Below, in pieces: positions 47,419-56,047 of a DNA stretch of 64,000 nucleotides. The position numbers were made by a program, and so were the translations under genes. Position 1 is the stretch's first letter, and each line of letters begins with the position of its first letter. This DNA comes from Amycolatopsis rubida (GTDB lineage: Bacteria; Actinomycetota; Actinomycetes; Mycobacteriales; Pseudonocardiaceae), in NCBI RefSeq assembly GCF_900115345.1, contig NZ_FOWC01000013.1, positions 171,323 to 235,322 of the forward strand. Direction: 5' to 3'. The notes under the pieces were generated by a model. That model saw only the letters and a list, made by a program, of their open reading frames with translations. It did no database searches and was not told where the DNA came from.

Positions 47419-48147
47419 ATGAGCCCGCAGCTGCTCGTCTTCGGCGATTCACTCTGTTTCCACGGTCCTGAAGGTCCTTGCGCGGCCGATGATCCGCGCC
47501 TGTGGCCCAACGTCGCCGCGAACGCGTTGTCCGGACAAGCTGATCTCGTCGCAGGCATCGGCTGGACCGCGCGCGACCTGTGGTGGTCGCTCACCGGCGA
47601 CCCGCGGGTGTGGGCGGATCTGCGCCGCGTCGACGCTGTCGTGCTCGCTGTCGGCCACATGGACACACTGCCGTCGCCGTTGCCGACGTACTTGCGTCAG
47701 GGACTTCGCTACCTGCGCCCCGACGGTGTGCGTCGCGTCGTACGCGGTGCCTATCTCGCTGCGCAGCCACGGTTGTCTGTCGTGATGCGCGGACGTCCTC
47801 GCGTGCTTCCCGCGCGGCTGACAGTGAGCTATCTGGACCAGTCCGTCGAAGCGTTGCGCGCGTTGCGGCCTGAGTTGCCTGTGTTCGGAATGCTGCCTTC
47901 GGTGCACCGCGCTGATGCGTACGGACGCGTACACACGGGACGCGCCGAAGCAGCCGCTGCAATCGCTTCGTGGGCCGCGCGATGCGAAGTGCCGTTGCTC
48001 GACACGCCCGGCGTGGTTGGCGAACATGTCTTGAGCGGCGCGGGAAATCCCGACGGCATGCACTGGGGATGGGCCGGGCACGAAGCCGTCGGCACCGCGA
48101 TGGCGAAACTCGTTGCCCCGCACCTCGGCTCCGGCCACGTAGGCTGA
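47419..48147 (+). CDS. octT: SGNH-fold diglucosylglycerate octanoyltransferase homologue
   Basis: A 242-residue SGNH-hydrolase-like cytoplasmic protein. Block I is LLVFGDSLCFHG with Ser at residue 11. The C-terminal Asp and His are in GNPDGMHWGWAGHEAVG. It has no signal peptide. The gene order rsfS-gpgP-octT-degV matches Rv2420c-Rv2417c, where Rv2418c (OctT) octanoylates diglucosylglycerate in methylglucose lipopolysaccharide synthesis. Its start lies 4 nt after the gpgP stop. The codon choice toward the middle is less GC-biased than its neighbours. Confidence 0.85.
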   Translation: MSPQLLVFGDSLCFHGPEGPCAADDPRLWPNVAANALSGQADLVAGIGWTARDLWWSLTGDPRVWADLRRVDAVVLAVGHMDTLPSPLPTYLRQGLRYLRPDGVRRVVRGAYLAAQPRLSVVMRGRPRVLPARLTVSYLDQSVEALRALRPELPVFGMLPSVHRADAYGRVHTGRAEAAAAIASWAARCEVPLLDTPGVVGEHVLSGAGNPDGMHWGWAGHEAVGTAMAKLVAPHLGSGHVG

Positions 48148-48151
48148 CGAC
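48140..48151 (+). promoter_or_regulatory. Internal leaderless-type promoter of the degV gene
   Basis: TAGGCT (48140-48145) overlaps the octT stop codon, and the degV GTG follows after 6 nt. It could uncouple degV from the nadD operon. Confidence 0.45.
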
Positions 48152-48997
48152 GTGTCGGTCGCCGTGGTCACGGACTCCACCGCGCACCTGCCCGAAGGCT
48201 TCGCCGAGCGGCACTCGGTGCGGGTGGTGCCCCTGCACGTCCTCGTCGAAGGCGTGTGCTCGCTCGACGGCATCGAGATGGGCCCCGCCGCGCTCGCGGA
48301 AGCGCTGGGGGAGCGCAAGATCGTCACGACCTCCCGGCCCACGCCGGCCGAATTCGCCACCGAATTCCGGGCCGCGCTCGACGCGGGCGCGGACGCGGTC
48401 GTGTCAGTGCACCTGTCGAGCGAACTGTCCGGCACCTGGGAAGCCGCCGTCCTGGCCGCGGAAGAGGTCGGCTCGGACCGGGTCCGCGTCGTCGATTCCC
48501 GCACCACAGCGATGGGTTTGGGCTTCGCCGCCCTGCACGCCGCGGACGCCGCCGCTTCCGGAGCCAGCCCGGCGGAAGTCGAAGCGGCGGCGACGAAAGC
48601 GGCCGAACGGTCTTCGACGTTGTTCGTGGTCGAGACTCTGGAACACCTGCGCCGGGGCGGCCGGATCGGCTCGGCCGCGGCATTGCTCGGCACCGCACTG
48701 GCGGTGAAACCGGTGCTGCACATGTCCGACGGCCGGATCCTGCCGCTGGAGAAAGTGCGCACGATGAACCGCGCGATCGGGCGGTTGGTCGAGTTGTCCG
48801 TGCAGGCGGCGGGCACCGGACCGGTCGAGCTGGCGGTGCATCATCTCGCCTCGCCGGAGCGGGCCGTCGAATTGGCGAACCGGCTTGAGGAAGCGATCCC
48901 GGGATGCGCCGGGGGATGCGTGGTGTCGGAGATCGGCGCGGTCATCGGCGCGCACACCGGGCCTGGCGTGCTCGGCGTCGTCGTGCAGCGCGCCTAA
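48152..48997 (+). CDS. DegV-family fatty-acid-binding protein
   Basis: A 281-residue DegV protein. It starts SVAVVTDSTAHLPEGF and has TSRPTPAEF and VVSVHLSSELSGTWEAA, the segments that bind the fatty-acid carboxylate. VDSRTTAMGLGFAALHAA and RRGGRIGSAAALLGTALAVKPVLHM follow. The family presents exogenous or recycled fatty acids to kinases; here the neighbour OctT uses acyl groups, a suggestive link. Its TAA overlaps the TAG of the convergent DUF3626 gene. Confidence 0.92.
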   Translation: MSVAVVTDSTAHLPEGFAERHSVRVVPLHVLVEGVCSLDGIEMGPAALAEALGERKIVTTSRPTPAEFATEFRAALDAGADAVVSVHLSSELSGTWEAAVLAAEEVGSDRVRVVDSRTTAMGLGFAALHAADAAASGASPAEVEAAATKAAERSSTLFVVETLEHLRRGGRIGSAAALLGTALAVKPVLHMSDGRILPLEKVRTMNRAIGRLVELSVQAAGTGPVELAVHHLASPERAVELANRLEEAIPGCAGGCVVSEIGAVIGAHTGPGVLGVVVQRA

Positions 48998-49821
48998 CCG
49001 GGTTCCTGGTTGCCGAATCGCGCGAGCAGGTGCCAGACGCGCTTGAGATCTTGCTCGTCGCGGACGGCGGCTTTCCCGAGTATCCGTGGGTCGAGGTGCC
49101 CTTCCTCGGCGAGTCCGGCACCGAGCGCGGCGAACTCCGGTCCGCGGTAACCGGGGTGCCGGAGCAGTTCTTCGGCGGTGAGCCGGAACCCTTCGTGCCA
49201 CTCGACCGGGCCCAGGTTTCGGGCCGCCGCCTCGATTTCCGTTCCCCGGTAGGACGGATCGAGAACCAGCGCTTCGACGTCCCGGGCCAGGTCCGCCTCG
49301 CCGTGCACCTGCGCCTCGATGTAGTCGTCCAACAGGTCTTTGCCGTCAGCTTCGGCCATCGCGACCAGTTCGGACAGGTGCGCCTCGACGCCGAAGGACG
49401 TCGGTTCGAAGACGCTGTCGGGATAGCTGAAAGTCGTGCGGGACAGCGTATGCCGGGCGAGCCGCAGGTGCGCCGAACCGAACCGCGGCGAGCCGCCCGC
49501 CTTCCGGCCGCGGAAATTCAGCGACCCGTATTTCGGCCGGTGCTCCGGCGCGGCCTCGTCGTAGGCACCGGCGAACAACCGGCTTTCCCAGCGCCAGCGG
49601 TCGCCTCCCGGATCCGCCGTCAGCCCGCCGTTGCTGACGCCGGTCTCGAACTGCGAGCGGTACCGGCCGTCTCGAACCATTCTTTCCAGGATCGGCACCC
49701 CGTCGACCAGCCGGTCCGGGTGGAAATGCAGCGTGACCCGCCACGACGGATCCGCTGGCCCGCCGGTCGCCAGCGCGGCGAAGCGGGCGACCGCACGCTC
49801 CCCAGCCTCCATCCGGATCAC
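48994..49821 (-). CDS. DUF3626 domain protein
   Basis: A 275-residue protein. Family-like segments are TLHFHPDRLVDGVPIL, GRYRSQFETGVSNGGLTADPGGDRWRWESRLF and HRPKYGSLNFRGRKAGGSPRFGSAHLRL. Clustered His, Asp, Ser and Arg residues suggest a hydrolase or nucleotide-related enzyme, but the function is unknown. GTG 49821 overlaps the stop of the upstream GNAT gene (GTGA), so it depends on its translation. Together they occupy the place of eis in mycobacteria. Confidence 0.78.
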   Translation of the reverse strand: MIRMEAGERAVARFAALATGGPADPSWRVTLHFHPDRLVDGVPILERMVRDGRYRSQFETGVSNGGLTADPGGDRWRWESRLFAGAYDEAAPEHRPKYGSLNFRGRKAGGSPRFGSAHLRLARHTLSRTTFSYPDSVFEPTSFGVEAHLSELVAMAEADGKDLLDDYIEAQVHGEADLARDVEALVLDPSYRGTEIEAAARNLGPVEWHEGFRLTAEELLRHPGYRGPEFAALGAGLAEEGHLDPRILGKAAVRDEQDLKRVWHLLARFGNQEPG

Positions 49822-50741
49822 GGCCAGGACATCGTGATCGCGCGCTCGAAATCGACGTACCCGGCGCGCTGGAACGCGTTCGCCATCGGGACGTTGCCGA
49901 GATCCGTCGCCGCCCGGATGCGAGGAACCTCTTGGGCGGCAAGGATTCGAGTGCCCTCGGCGAGAATTTCGTCGAGGCAGCGGTTGCCGCGATGCTCGGG
50001 CAGGACGGCCAGATAGCCGATGACGGGGTGGTAATCGTTGCGTGCTGGCGTGACGAACCCGACCGGCGTGCCGTCGGGCAGCGTGGCGACGCGCCACCAG
50101 TCCCGCGGACTGCGGTAGTGCGCCAATTCGTCCTCGTAGTGCCGGATCGCCGCTTCACGGGCGGACATCCGGGTCAGGTCGTCGCGGCTGCGGGCGTCGG
50201 GCGTTCCGTCCAAGACCCGGGTCATCAAGTCGAGGACCTCGTCCTCGCCGAGGATCTTCCGGAAGACCAGCCGTTTTCGCGGCGGGGCGACCGGAGTCCC
50301 TGGCCGCCGCTCGAAGCGCGGCCGCTCAGCGAGCAGTTGAGCACCAGCCTGTTCGAGCGCGATCATCCGGTCCTCGACAACGCTTCGGGTTTCGGCTTTT
50401 TCGCGCCAGTCAGCGGGAATCATCCGGTTGTAGACCGGAGGCCGGGCGCCTGCGGGCAGAATCTCCGCCATCGCGGTCCGGAGCAGCCGCGCGCCGACGG
50501 TCACGTCCTCAAGATCGAAGAAGTCCAGCAGAAACGGGACAGGTTCGTCGGCTCGGCCCCAGCACGCGGCCCTGGCGACGAGTTCGCTGCCGCGGACCGC
50601 GATCCACATCTACTCCGGCCCGCGTCGGCCAGCGGCGAGATCGTCGGCGAACTCGTGGTCGAGGGCGTAAGTGAGTCGGCAGAAGAGATCGAATTCTTCC
50701 GGTCCGGAGATCGGGCGCAAGGTCAGGTCGGTGTGGTCCAC
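49818..50741 (-). pseudogene. GNAT acetyltransferase gene with an in-frame amber codon
   Basis: A frame opens at a GTG at 50741 (VDHTDLTLRPISGPEEFDLF ...). It runs 43 codons to TAG at 50612-50610 and continues without shift as MWIAVRGSELVARAACWG. Related proteins are expected to have Trp at the stop position (PEWMW type), so TGG to TAG is the likely change. The ATG right after the stop (50609) can restart translation, giving a 263-residue protein that keeps the C-terminal GNAT fold (VGFVTPARNDYHPVIGYLAVLPEHRGNRCLDEIL, GNVPMANAFQRAGY). Whether the shortened protein works is unknown. Confidence 0.75.
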
Positions 50742-50899
50742 GGCTGCGGCATGCTCCCGTTCGACGGCGGGCTACCAGGTCTAGCCGATGAGCGCGGCGG
50801 GTGCGAACGCTTTTCGCCCGCTGGTGCCGCAGGCCAAACCCGCCAGTATGACCGCGTGCCCCGACAAACTCCGTCGCGTCGCCTGCGCTGACGGCCCAG

Positions 50900-50926
50900 T
50901 TGTCCCCAAGGGGCGGGTTGTCCACA
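50900..50926 (+). promoter_or_regulatory. DnaA-box-like pair upstream of comEA
   Basis: TTGTCCACA at 50918-50926 is an exact actinobacterial-type DnaA box. TTGTCCCCA at 50900-50908 is a one-mismatch copy in the same orientation, 18 bp away. No AT-rich unwinding region is nearby, so an origin is unlikely. Confidence 0.45.
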
Positions 50927-50966
50927 GATCGCGCGGAACACTCTCGCCGCCGGACCGGCCGACGCC

Positions 50967-50979
50967 TAGCGTCGATCGT
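50967..50979 (+). promoter_or_regulatory. Leaderless-type promoter of comEA
   Basis: TAGCGT (50967-50972) is followed by 7 nt and the GTG at 50980. Confidence 0.4.
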
Positions 50980-52104
50980 GTGTTCGAGCACTCCGCCCGA
51001 GACCAGGGCACTCCCGTCAACGTCAGGCTCACCTGGCTGGCCGACCAGCTGGCCGCTGTCCCGCACCTCGCCGGACCCGGCAGCAGGCCGGCACGCCGCT
51101 GGCTGCCCCTCGGCCGGGCGGGCCGGCCCGTGCGCAGCCGGGCGAGCGTGTCGGCAACGGCAGACAGTCAGCCGTCCGCGGGCACGGAGGTGGAACCGAA
51201 CTATCGCCTGTCCGCAGGTGCTGACGGCTTGCTGACAGGCATGGATGGCACAGCAGGCGACTCAAGGTCGCACTCCCGCACCGCGGGGTTGAAAGCTGGA
51301 CTGTCTGCCGTTGCCGACAGTTCACCGCTACTGGGCGGCCCGTTGGCGGACGGTACGCCGCTCGTGCGGCCTGGGGGCCGCATAGCCCGGCTGTCTGCAC
51401 TCGCCGACAGCCCGCCCCCGCCAGAAAACCCATTGCCGGGCGGCAAACTGGTCCGTGGCTGGCTGCCGGAACACACCGGACACCGCCTGGCCCGGCGCTG
51501 GCTCCCCGGCTCAATCGGCCTGCCGGGCTTCCTGGGCCGCCGGGGAATGATCTTCGCCCTGGCGTTGCTGGCAGCAGCCGCCGTCATCGCCGGAGGCCTG
51601 GCCATCTTCGGCCGCTCACCCGCGGCCGAGATCGCTCCGCCGCTCCCGGTCGCCCGTGCGCAAGTGCCGCACGCGTCGAAGACCAACGAGAACCTGGTCA
51701 TCAGCGTAGTCGGCCACGTGCGCTCGCCAGGGCTGGTCACCGTGCCGTCGGGTTCCCGCGTCGCCGACGCCCTCCGCGCAGCGGGCGGTGCCACCCCCGG
51801 TGCCGACCTGACCGCACTGAACCTCGCCCGCAAACTCACCGACGGCGAGCAGTTGGCGGTCGGCGTCCCAGCCACCTCAGCGGTACCGGCCGGCTCAGGA
51901 GCCGCGGCCAGCAAAATCGACCTGAACTCAGCGACCGCCGAACAACTCGACAGCCTCCCCGGCGTCGGCGAGGTCACCGCCCGGCGCATCACCGACTGGC
52001 GCACCCAGCACGGCGGATTCGCGAGCGTCGAACAACTCCGCGACGTGGATGGCATCGGCGCGAGCAAATTCGAAAAGCTTCGCGAGCAGGTGACCGTCGG
52101 ATGA
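50980..52104 (+). CDS. comEA: ComEA-family DNA-binding protein with long disordered N-terminal region
   Basis: A 374-residue protein. Residues 1-185 are disordered and repeat-rich (several copies like LSAVADSSPLL). One membrane helix lies at about 190-212 (MIFALALLAAAAVIAGGLAIF). An SLBB domain follows at about 240-300 (VISVVGHVRSPGLVTVPSGSRV). The C-terminal helix-hairpin-helix pair is KIDLNSATAEQLDSLPGVGEVTARRI and FASVEQLRDVDGIGASKFEKL. It would bind incoming double-stranded DNA outside the membrane for the ComEC channel. The stop overlaps the comEC start (ATGA). Natural competence in this group is unproven. Confidence 0.9.
   Translation: MFEHSARDQGTPVNVRLTWLADQLAAVPHLAGPGSRPARRWLPLGRAGRPVRSRASVSATADSQPSAGTEVEPNYRLSAGADGLLTGMDGTAGDSRSHSRTAGLKAGLSAVADSSPLLGGPLADGTPLVRPGGRIARLSALADSPPPPENPLPGGKLVRGWLPEHTGHRLARRWLPGSIGLPGFLGRRGMIFALALLAAAAVIAGGLAIFGRSPAAEIAPPLPVARAQVPHASKTNENLVISVVGHVRSPGLVTVPSGSRVADALRAAGGATPGADLTALNLARKLTDGEQLAVGVPATSAVPAGSGAAASKIDLNSATAEQLDSLPGVGEVTARRITDWRTQHGGFASVEQLRDVDGIGASKFEKLREQVTVG
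51149..51319. repeat. 21-bp perfect inverted repeat inside comEA
   Basis: Positions 51149-51169 and 51299-51319 are exact reverse complements separated by 129 bp, within the disordered-region coding sequence. Related looser copies occur near 51207 and 51391. They encode Ala/Ser/Asp-rich blocks in the sense strand. Confidence 0.8.
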
Positions 52105-54479
52105 AGCTGGAAACTGAGGAAGAGACGCGGCGCGACCACGATTTCCGTCTCGTCCCCGCTGCCGTCGCCGGATGGGTGGCTACTCTCGCCGGACTGCAAC
52201 TCGGTTGGTGGGTCGCGACAGCGGTCGGTGCCGTAGCAGTGATCGGCGCTGTGGTGTTTCTAGTGCGCGGCGGTGCCAGATACGCCGGTGCTGGCGGAGC
52301 GCTGCTGCTGGCCGGGCTCATTGCCGCAGTGCCCACCGCCCTGCGCATTCACGACGCGGCATCCGACCCGCTGGGAGCCGCTGCCGAACACGGCGTCACC
52401 GCGACGCTGCGGGTCGAGATCAGCGAGCGCCCGCGGCCGATCCACCAAGCCGGCTATGCGGACCAGCAGGCGGGAACCCGGTCAGTGGCGATCCCCGCCC
52501 GAGTCTCAACGGCCATAGCGGACGGTCAGCCCATCGAATCGACCGGCCGGGTTCTGTTGCTGGCACCGGTTGCCGGATGGAGCGGCCTGCTGCCCGGCCA
52601 GGAAGCGACGACGTCCGGCCGCCTCCTGCCCGCACGCGGCGGGGAACTGACCGCAGCAGTCCTCTCCGTTCGTGCCGCACCCATCGACGTCGGGCCAGCG
52701 CCGTGGTGGCAGCAAGCCGCCGCAGTCCTGCGGAACAGCTTGCACTCGCTGTGCTCGGTCCTGCCCGAAGAACCAGCGGGCCTCCTGCCCGGACTGGTGC
52801 TAGGCGACACGAGCGCGTTGCCGCAACGGGTCGAAGGAGAGTTCAAGGCATCTGGACTCACCCACTTGATGGCAGTGAGCGGCGGAAACCTCGTCATTCT
52901 CGGCGGAGCCGTCCTGCTGCTGTGCCGATTGGTCCGAGCCGGCCCGAGATTTTCCGCGACAGCGGCTGGAGTCTGCCTGGTGGGATTCCTCGTCCTGGTG
53001 GGCCCTGAACCGAGTGTGGTCCGGGCTGGCGTCATGGGCGGCATCGGCCTGCTCGCGCTGGCTCTGGGACGACGTGGTTCGGCGTTGCCCGCATTGGCCT
53101 TCGCGGTGTGCGTACTGGTGGCGTGGGATCCGACGATGGCGGGTAATTTCGGCTTCGCGCTTTCGGTTCTCGCTACGGCAGGACTGGTGCTGCTCGCGCC
53201 GCGCTGGGCAGATTCGCTGGTACGAAGGGGAGTTCCGGCCGGTTACGCCGAAGGCCTGGCTGTTCCGCTAGCCGCGTTCGTGGTCACCGCTCCCGTCATC
53301 GCCGGTATGGCGGGCACGGTCAGCCTGGTCTCAGTCGTGACCAATGTCCTTGCGGCACCGGTAGTCGCGCCGGTGACTGTGCTGGGAGTGCTGGCAACAG
53401 TCGTCGGACCATGGTGGCCAGGTGCGGGACGGGTGCTGATCCATGCGGCAGATCCGGAAGCCCGATGGCTGATCACCGTCGCCCGGCACGGTGCGAGAGC
53501 GCCGGGCGCGGCGCTGTCGTGGCCCGGTGGCTGGTGGGGCGGATTGTGCGCGGCGGCCCTGCTGGTCGTCGTCGTGGTGGCGGCGCGGTTTCGCCGGCTC
53601 CGGCTGCTGGTGGCGATCGGACTGGTCGTCGTGCTGCTGACGGTCGTACCGGCCACAGTCCTGGCGCCTGGCTGGCCGCCAGGCGGCTGGGCGATGGTGG
53701 AATGCGATGTCGGACAAGGAGATGCGGTCGTCCTGGCCACTGCTGAGCCTGGCCGCGCCGTGGTCGTCGACACCGGGCCGGAACCAGGGCCGGTCGACGA
53801 ATGCCTGCGGAGGCTGGGCGTCGATCGGGTGCCGTTGCTCGTGCTGAGTCACCTGCACGCGGATCACATCGGCGGACTCGTCTCGGTGTTCGACGGAAGA
53901 ACAGTCGGTGCGATCGCGGTAGGGCCAGGGCGTGCTCCGGCGTGGGCGTGGCAGTCGGTCTCCGGCGAAGCGCGGCGTCGTGGCGTGCCGCTGGTGCAGT
54001 TGAGCGACGGGCAGCGGCTGGAGTGGCCGGGGCTGTCGCTGGAGGTGCTCGGTCCGCGCTATGCCACTACTCGCGCACCGGCGTTGCAGGACGGCACGAT
54101 GATCAACAACAGTTCGGTCGTCCTGCGCGCCGAAACCCCGGCTGGCCGAGTATTGCTGACTGGAGACGTCGAACTGGCCGCACAGGCGGACTTGCTCGCC
54201 GAGGGCGCGGACCTGCGGGCGGACATCCTGAAGGTGCCGCATCACGGATCGAGGTACTCGCTGCCGCAGTTCCTCGCGGCGGTGCGGCCGCGCACGGCGC
54301 TGATCAGCGTCGGCGCGGGCAACGGGTACGGGCATCCGAGCAAGTCCACAATGGACGTTCTCGGGACGATGGGAGTGCTGGTCACCCGGACCGATGTGGA
54401 CGGCGACACTGCCGTCCTGCCCGGAGGAAGCGGGCCGGCGGTCGTGCGCCGGGGCGAGCCGCGGGGTCCGCCGCGGTAG
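52101..54479 (+). CDS. comEC: ComEC/Rec2-family competence channel protein
   Basis: A 792-residue polytopic protein. An N-terminal DUF4131-like region with four hydrophobic helices and an OB-like part precedes the Competence domain (LLPGLVLGDTSALPQ, GLTHLMAVSGGNL, RAGVMGGIGLLALALGRRGS). The C-terminal metallo-beta-lactamase domain has LVLSHLHADHIGGL near 582 and VPHHGSRYS. It would pull single-stranded DNA across the membrane. It has both domains complete and is coupled to comEA by overlap. Its last codons lie inside the shared terminator hairpin. Confidence 0.93.
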   Translation: MKLETEEETRRDHDFRLVPAAVAGWVATLAGLQLGWWVATAVGAVAVIGAVVFLVRGGARYAGAGGALLLAGLIAAVPTALRIHDAASDPLGAAAEHGVTATLRVEISERPRPIHQAGYADQQAGTRSVAIPARVSTAIADGQPIESTGRVLLLAPVAGWSGLLPGQEATTSGRLLPARGGELTAAVLSVRAAPIDVGPAPWWQQAAAVLRNSLHSLCSVLPEEPAGLLPGLVLGDTSALPQRVEGEFKASGLTHLMAVSGGNLVILGGAVLLLCRLVRAGPRFSATAAGVCLVGFLVLVGPEPSVVRAGVMGGIGLLALALGRRGSALPALAFAVCVLVAWDPTMAGNFGFALSVLATAGLVLLAPRWADSLVRRGVPAGYAEGLAVPLAAFVVTAPVIAGMAGTVSLVSVVTNVLAAPVVAPVTVLGVLATVVGPWWPGAGRVLIHAADPEARWLITVARHGARAPGAALSWPGGWWGGLCAAALLVVVVVAARFRRLRLLVAIGLVVVLLTVVPATVLAPGWPPGGWAMVECDVGQGDAVVLATAEPGRAVVVDTGPEPGPVDECLRRLGVDRVPLLVLSHLHADHIGGLVSVFDGRTVGAIAVGPGRAPAWAWQSVSGEARRRGVPLVQLSDGQRLEWPGLSLEVLGPRYATTRAPALQDGTMINNSSVVLRAETPAGRVLLTGDVELAAQADLLAEGADLRADILKVPHHGSRYSLPQFLAAVRPRTALISVGAGNGYGHPSKSTMDVLGTMGVLVTRTDVDGDTAVLPGGSGPAVVRRGEPRGPPR

Positions 54480-54493
54480 TGCGGCGGACCCCG
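54462..54493. terminator. Bidirectional terminator between comEC and thrC-like gene
   Basis: A 13-bp perfect stem (54462-54474 with 54481-54493) with a 6-nt loop. The loop contains the comEC TAG. It ends 11 bp from the convergent stop at 54504. Confidence 0.75.
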
Positions 54494-54503
54494 GGCCGGT
54501 GCG

Positions 54504-55769
54504 TCAGTAGCCGAGCGCCTTCGCGACGGCTTCGGCGGACGGCGGCACGGTGGCCTTCGGGCCGATGTGGTTCTCGACCGCGTCGAGGGTCTTGAGGCCG
54601 TCGCCGGTGATGAGGAGGACGGTTTCGGCGTCCGGGTCGAGCTTGCCGGTTTCGACGAGCTTCTTCGCGGTCGCCACGGTGACGCCGCCCGCGGTCTCGG
54701 TGAAGATGCCTTCGGTGCGCGCGAGCAGCCGGATGCCTTCGACGACCTCTTCGTCGGTGACGTCCTCGATCGCGCCGCCGGTGCGGTTGACCACGTCGAG
54801 CACGTACGGGCCGTCGGCCGGGTTGCCGATCGCGAGCGAGCGGGCGATGGTGTCCGGCTTGACCGGCTGGACGACGTCGTGGCCGTTGCGGTACGCGGCG
54901 GAGACCGGCGAGCAGCCGGTGGCCTGTGCGCCGAACACCTGGTACGGGCTGGCGTCCACGAGACCGAGCTGGCCCAGTTCGCGGAAACCCTTGTCCACCT
55001 TGGTGAGCTGGGAACCGGAGGCGATCGGCACGACGATCTGCTCGGGGATGCGCCAGCCGAGCTGCTCGGCGACCTCGTAGGCGAGCGTCTTCGAGCCTTC
55101 GGAGTAGTACGGGCGGACGTTGACGTTCACGAACGCCCACTTCGGGTGCTCGGCGGCCAGTTCGGTGGCGAGCCGGTTCACGTCGTCGTAGTTGCCGTCG
55201 ACGGCGATCAGGTCGCCGTCGTAGACGGCGGTGGTGAGGATCTTCGCGCGTTCGAGGCTCTTCGGGATCAGCACGACCGACCGCCAGCCGGCGCGGGCCG
55301 CCGCGGCGGCGGTCGCGTTGGCCAGGTTGCCGGTCGAGGGACACGCGAGGACCTCGAAGCCGAACTCGCGGGCGGCCGCGAGCGCGACGGCGACCACGCG
55401 GTCCTTGAACGAGTGCGTCGGGTTTCCGGTGTCGTCCTTGACCCACACGCGCTTGAGGCCGAGCTCTTTCGCGAGCCGGTCCGCGCGCACGAGCCGGGTA
55501 CAGCCGGGTTCGGTGTTCGGGGTCTCCTCGACGGTCGAGGGGACGGGAAGGAGCTTCTTGTAACGCCAGATGTTGCGCGGGCCCGCCTCGATGTCCTCGC
55601 GGCGGACGCGGCCGAAGTCGTAGGCGACCTCGAGCGGAGAGAAGTCTTCGGCGGAGACGAATTCCGGAGCGAGCGGCTGCCGGTGCCCTTCTTCCTTCGA
55701 CACCAGTTCGACGGCCGGACCGAGGTCGATCGTCTTGTTGGCGGAGGTGGCGCTGAGGGCTGCAGTCAT
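54504..55769 (-). CDS. thrC: Threonine synthase-like PLP enzyme under SAM riboswitch control
   Basis: A 421-residue fold-type II PLP enzyme. The PLP lysine is K122 in NPTHSFKDRVVAVALAAA. The phosphate-binding and substrate loops are CPSTGNLANATAAAAARAG and FGAQATGCSPVSAAYRNG. Threonine synthase converts O-phosphohomoserine to threonine. This longer form, with the N-terminal RNIWRYKKLLPVP segment, differs from the roughly 360-residue ThrC of the actinobacterial hom-thrC-thrB cluster, so it could be a paralogue. A SAM-I riboswitch directly upstream ties it to methionine status. The ATG at 55769 has AAAGGA upstream and agrees with the aptamer end; a longer frame to 55820 would run into the aptamer. 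Confidence 0.85.
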   Translation of the reverse strand: MTAALSATSANKTIDLGPAVELVSKEEGHRQPLAPEFVSAEDFSPLEVAYDFGRVRREDIEAGPRNIWRYKKLLPVPSTVEETPNTEPGCTRLVRADRLAKELGLKRVWVKDDTGNPTHSFKDRVVAVALAAAREFGFEVLACPSTGNLANATAAAAARAGWRSVVLIPKSLERAKILTTAVYDGDLIAVDGNYDDVNRLATELAAEHPKWAFVNVNVRPYYSEGSKTLAYEVAEQLGWRIPEQIVVPIASGSQLTKVDKGFRELGQLGLVDASPYQVFGAQATGCSPVSAAYRNGHDVVQPVKPDTIARSLAIGNPADGPYVLDVVNRTGGAIEDVTDEEVVEGIRLLARTEGIFTETAGGVTVATAKKLVETGKLDPDAETVLLITGDGLKTLDAVENHIGPKATVPPSAEAVAKALGY

Positions 55770-55784
55770 CGCGAGGTTCCTTTC

Positions 55785-55914
55785 CTCATCTGCCCCGCCG
55801 AAGCGGGCCGGAATTGGCACCGTGGTCGTCAGCTACCCCGCGATCGCGGGGTGACAGGCTGTACGCCGGTTGCCGGGGCTTCGTCGGGCCGTTCCCTCTG
55901 CCCCTCTGGATGAG
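55785..55914 (-). promoter_or_regulatory. SAM-I (S-box) riboswitch
   Basis: On the minus strand the aptamer opens with CTCATC, then AGAGGGGCAGAGGGA, GCCCCGGCAACC and GGTGCCAATTCC, all S-box consensus blocks. It closes with GATGAG, which pairs with the opening as P1. Internal stems include a 16-bp palindrome at 55836-55851 and CCCGC-TTCG-GCGGG at 55794-55807. P1's 3' strand runs straight into GAGGAAAGGA, the ribosome-binding site 16-20 nt before the ATG at 55769, so control is probably translational. Ligand binding would lower expression. Confidence 0.92.
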
Positions 55915-56047
55915 CGGTATTCGGTTGTCGGAGCGCCGGTGGGCGCGTCCTCGGCTACACCGTACGACATCCCGATCAGCCGGTGCCACGGAGGCGGCCC
56001 ACATCACCGGAGCGGGCGGCCCGGCGGCCGGGTGAGAAGATGGCGGG

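Noticed and set aside
49818..50609. Eis homologue
   Set aside because: Position matches eis, but the protein has one recognisable GNAT fold at its end and lacks the Eis C-terminal sterol-carrier-like domain.
50880..50980. Replication origin suggested by DnaA-box-like sites
   Set aside because: Only two boxes, no AT-rich region and no dnaA or dnaN nearby.
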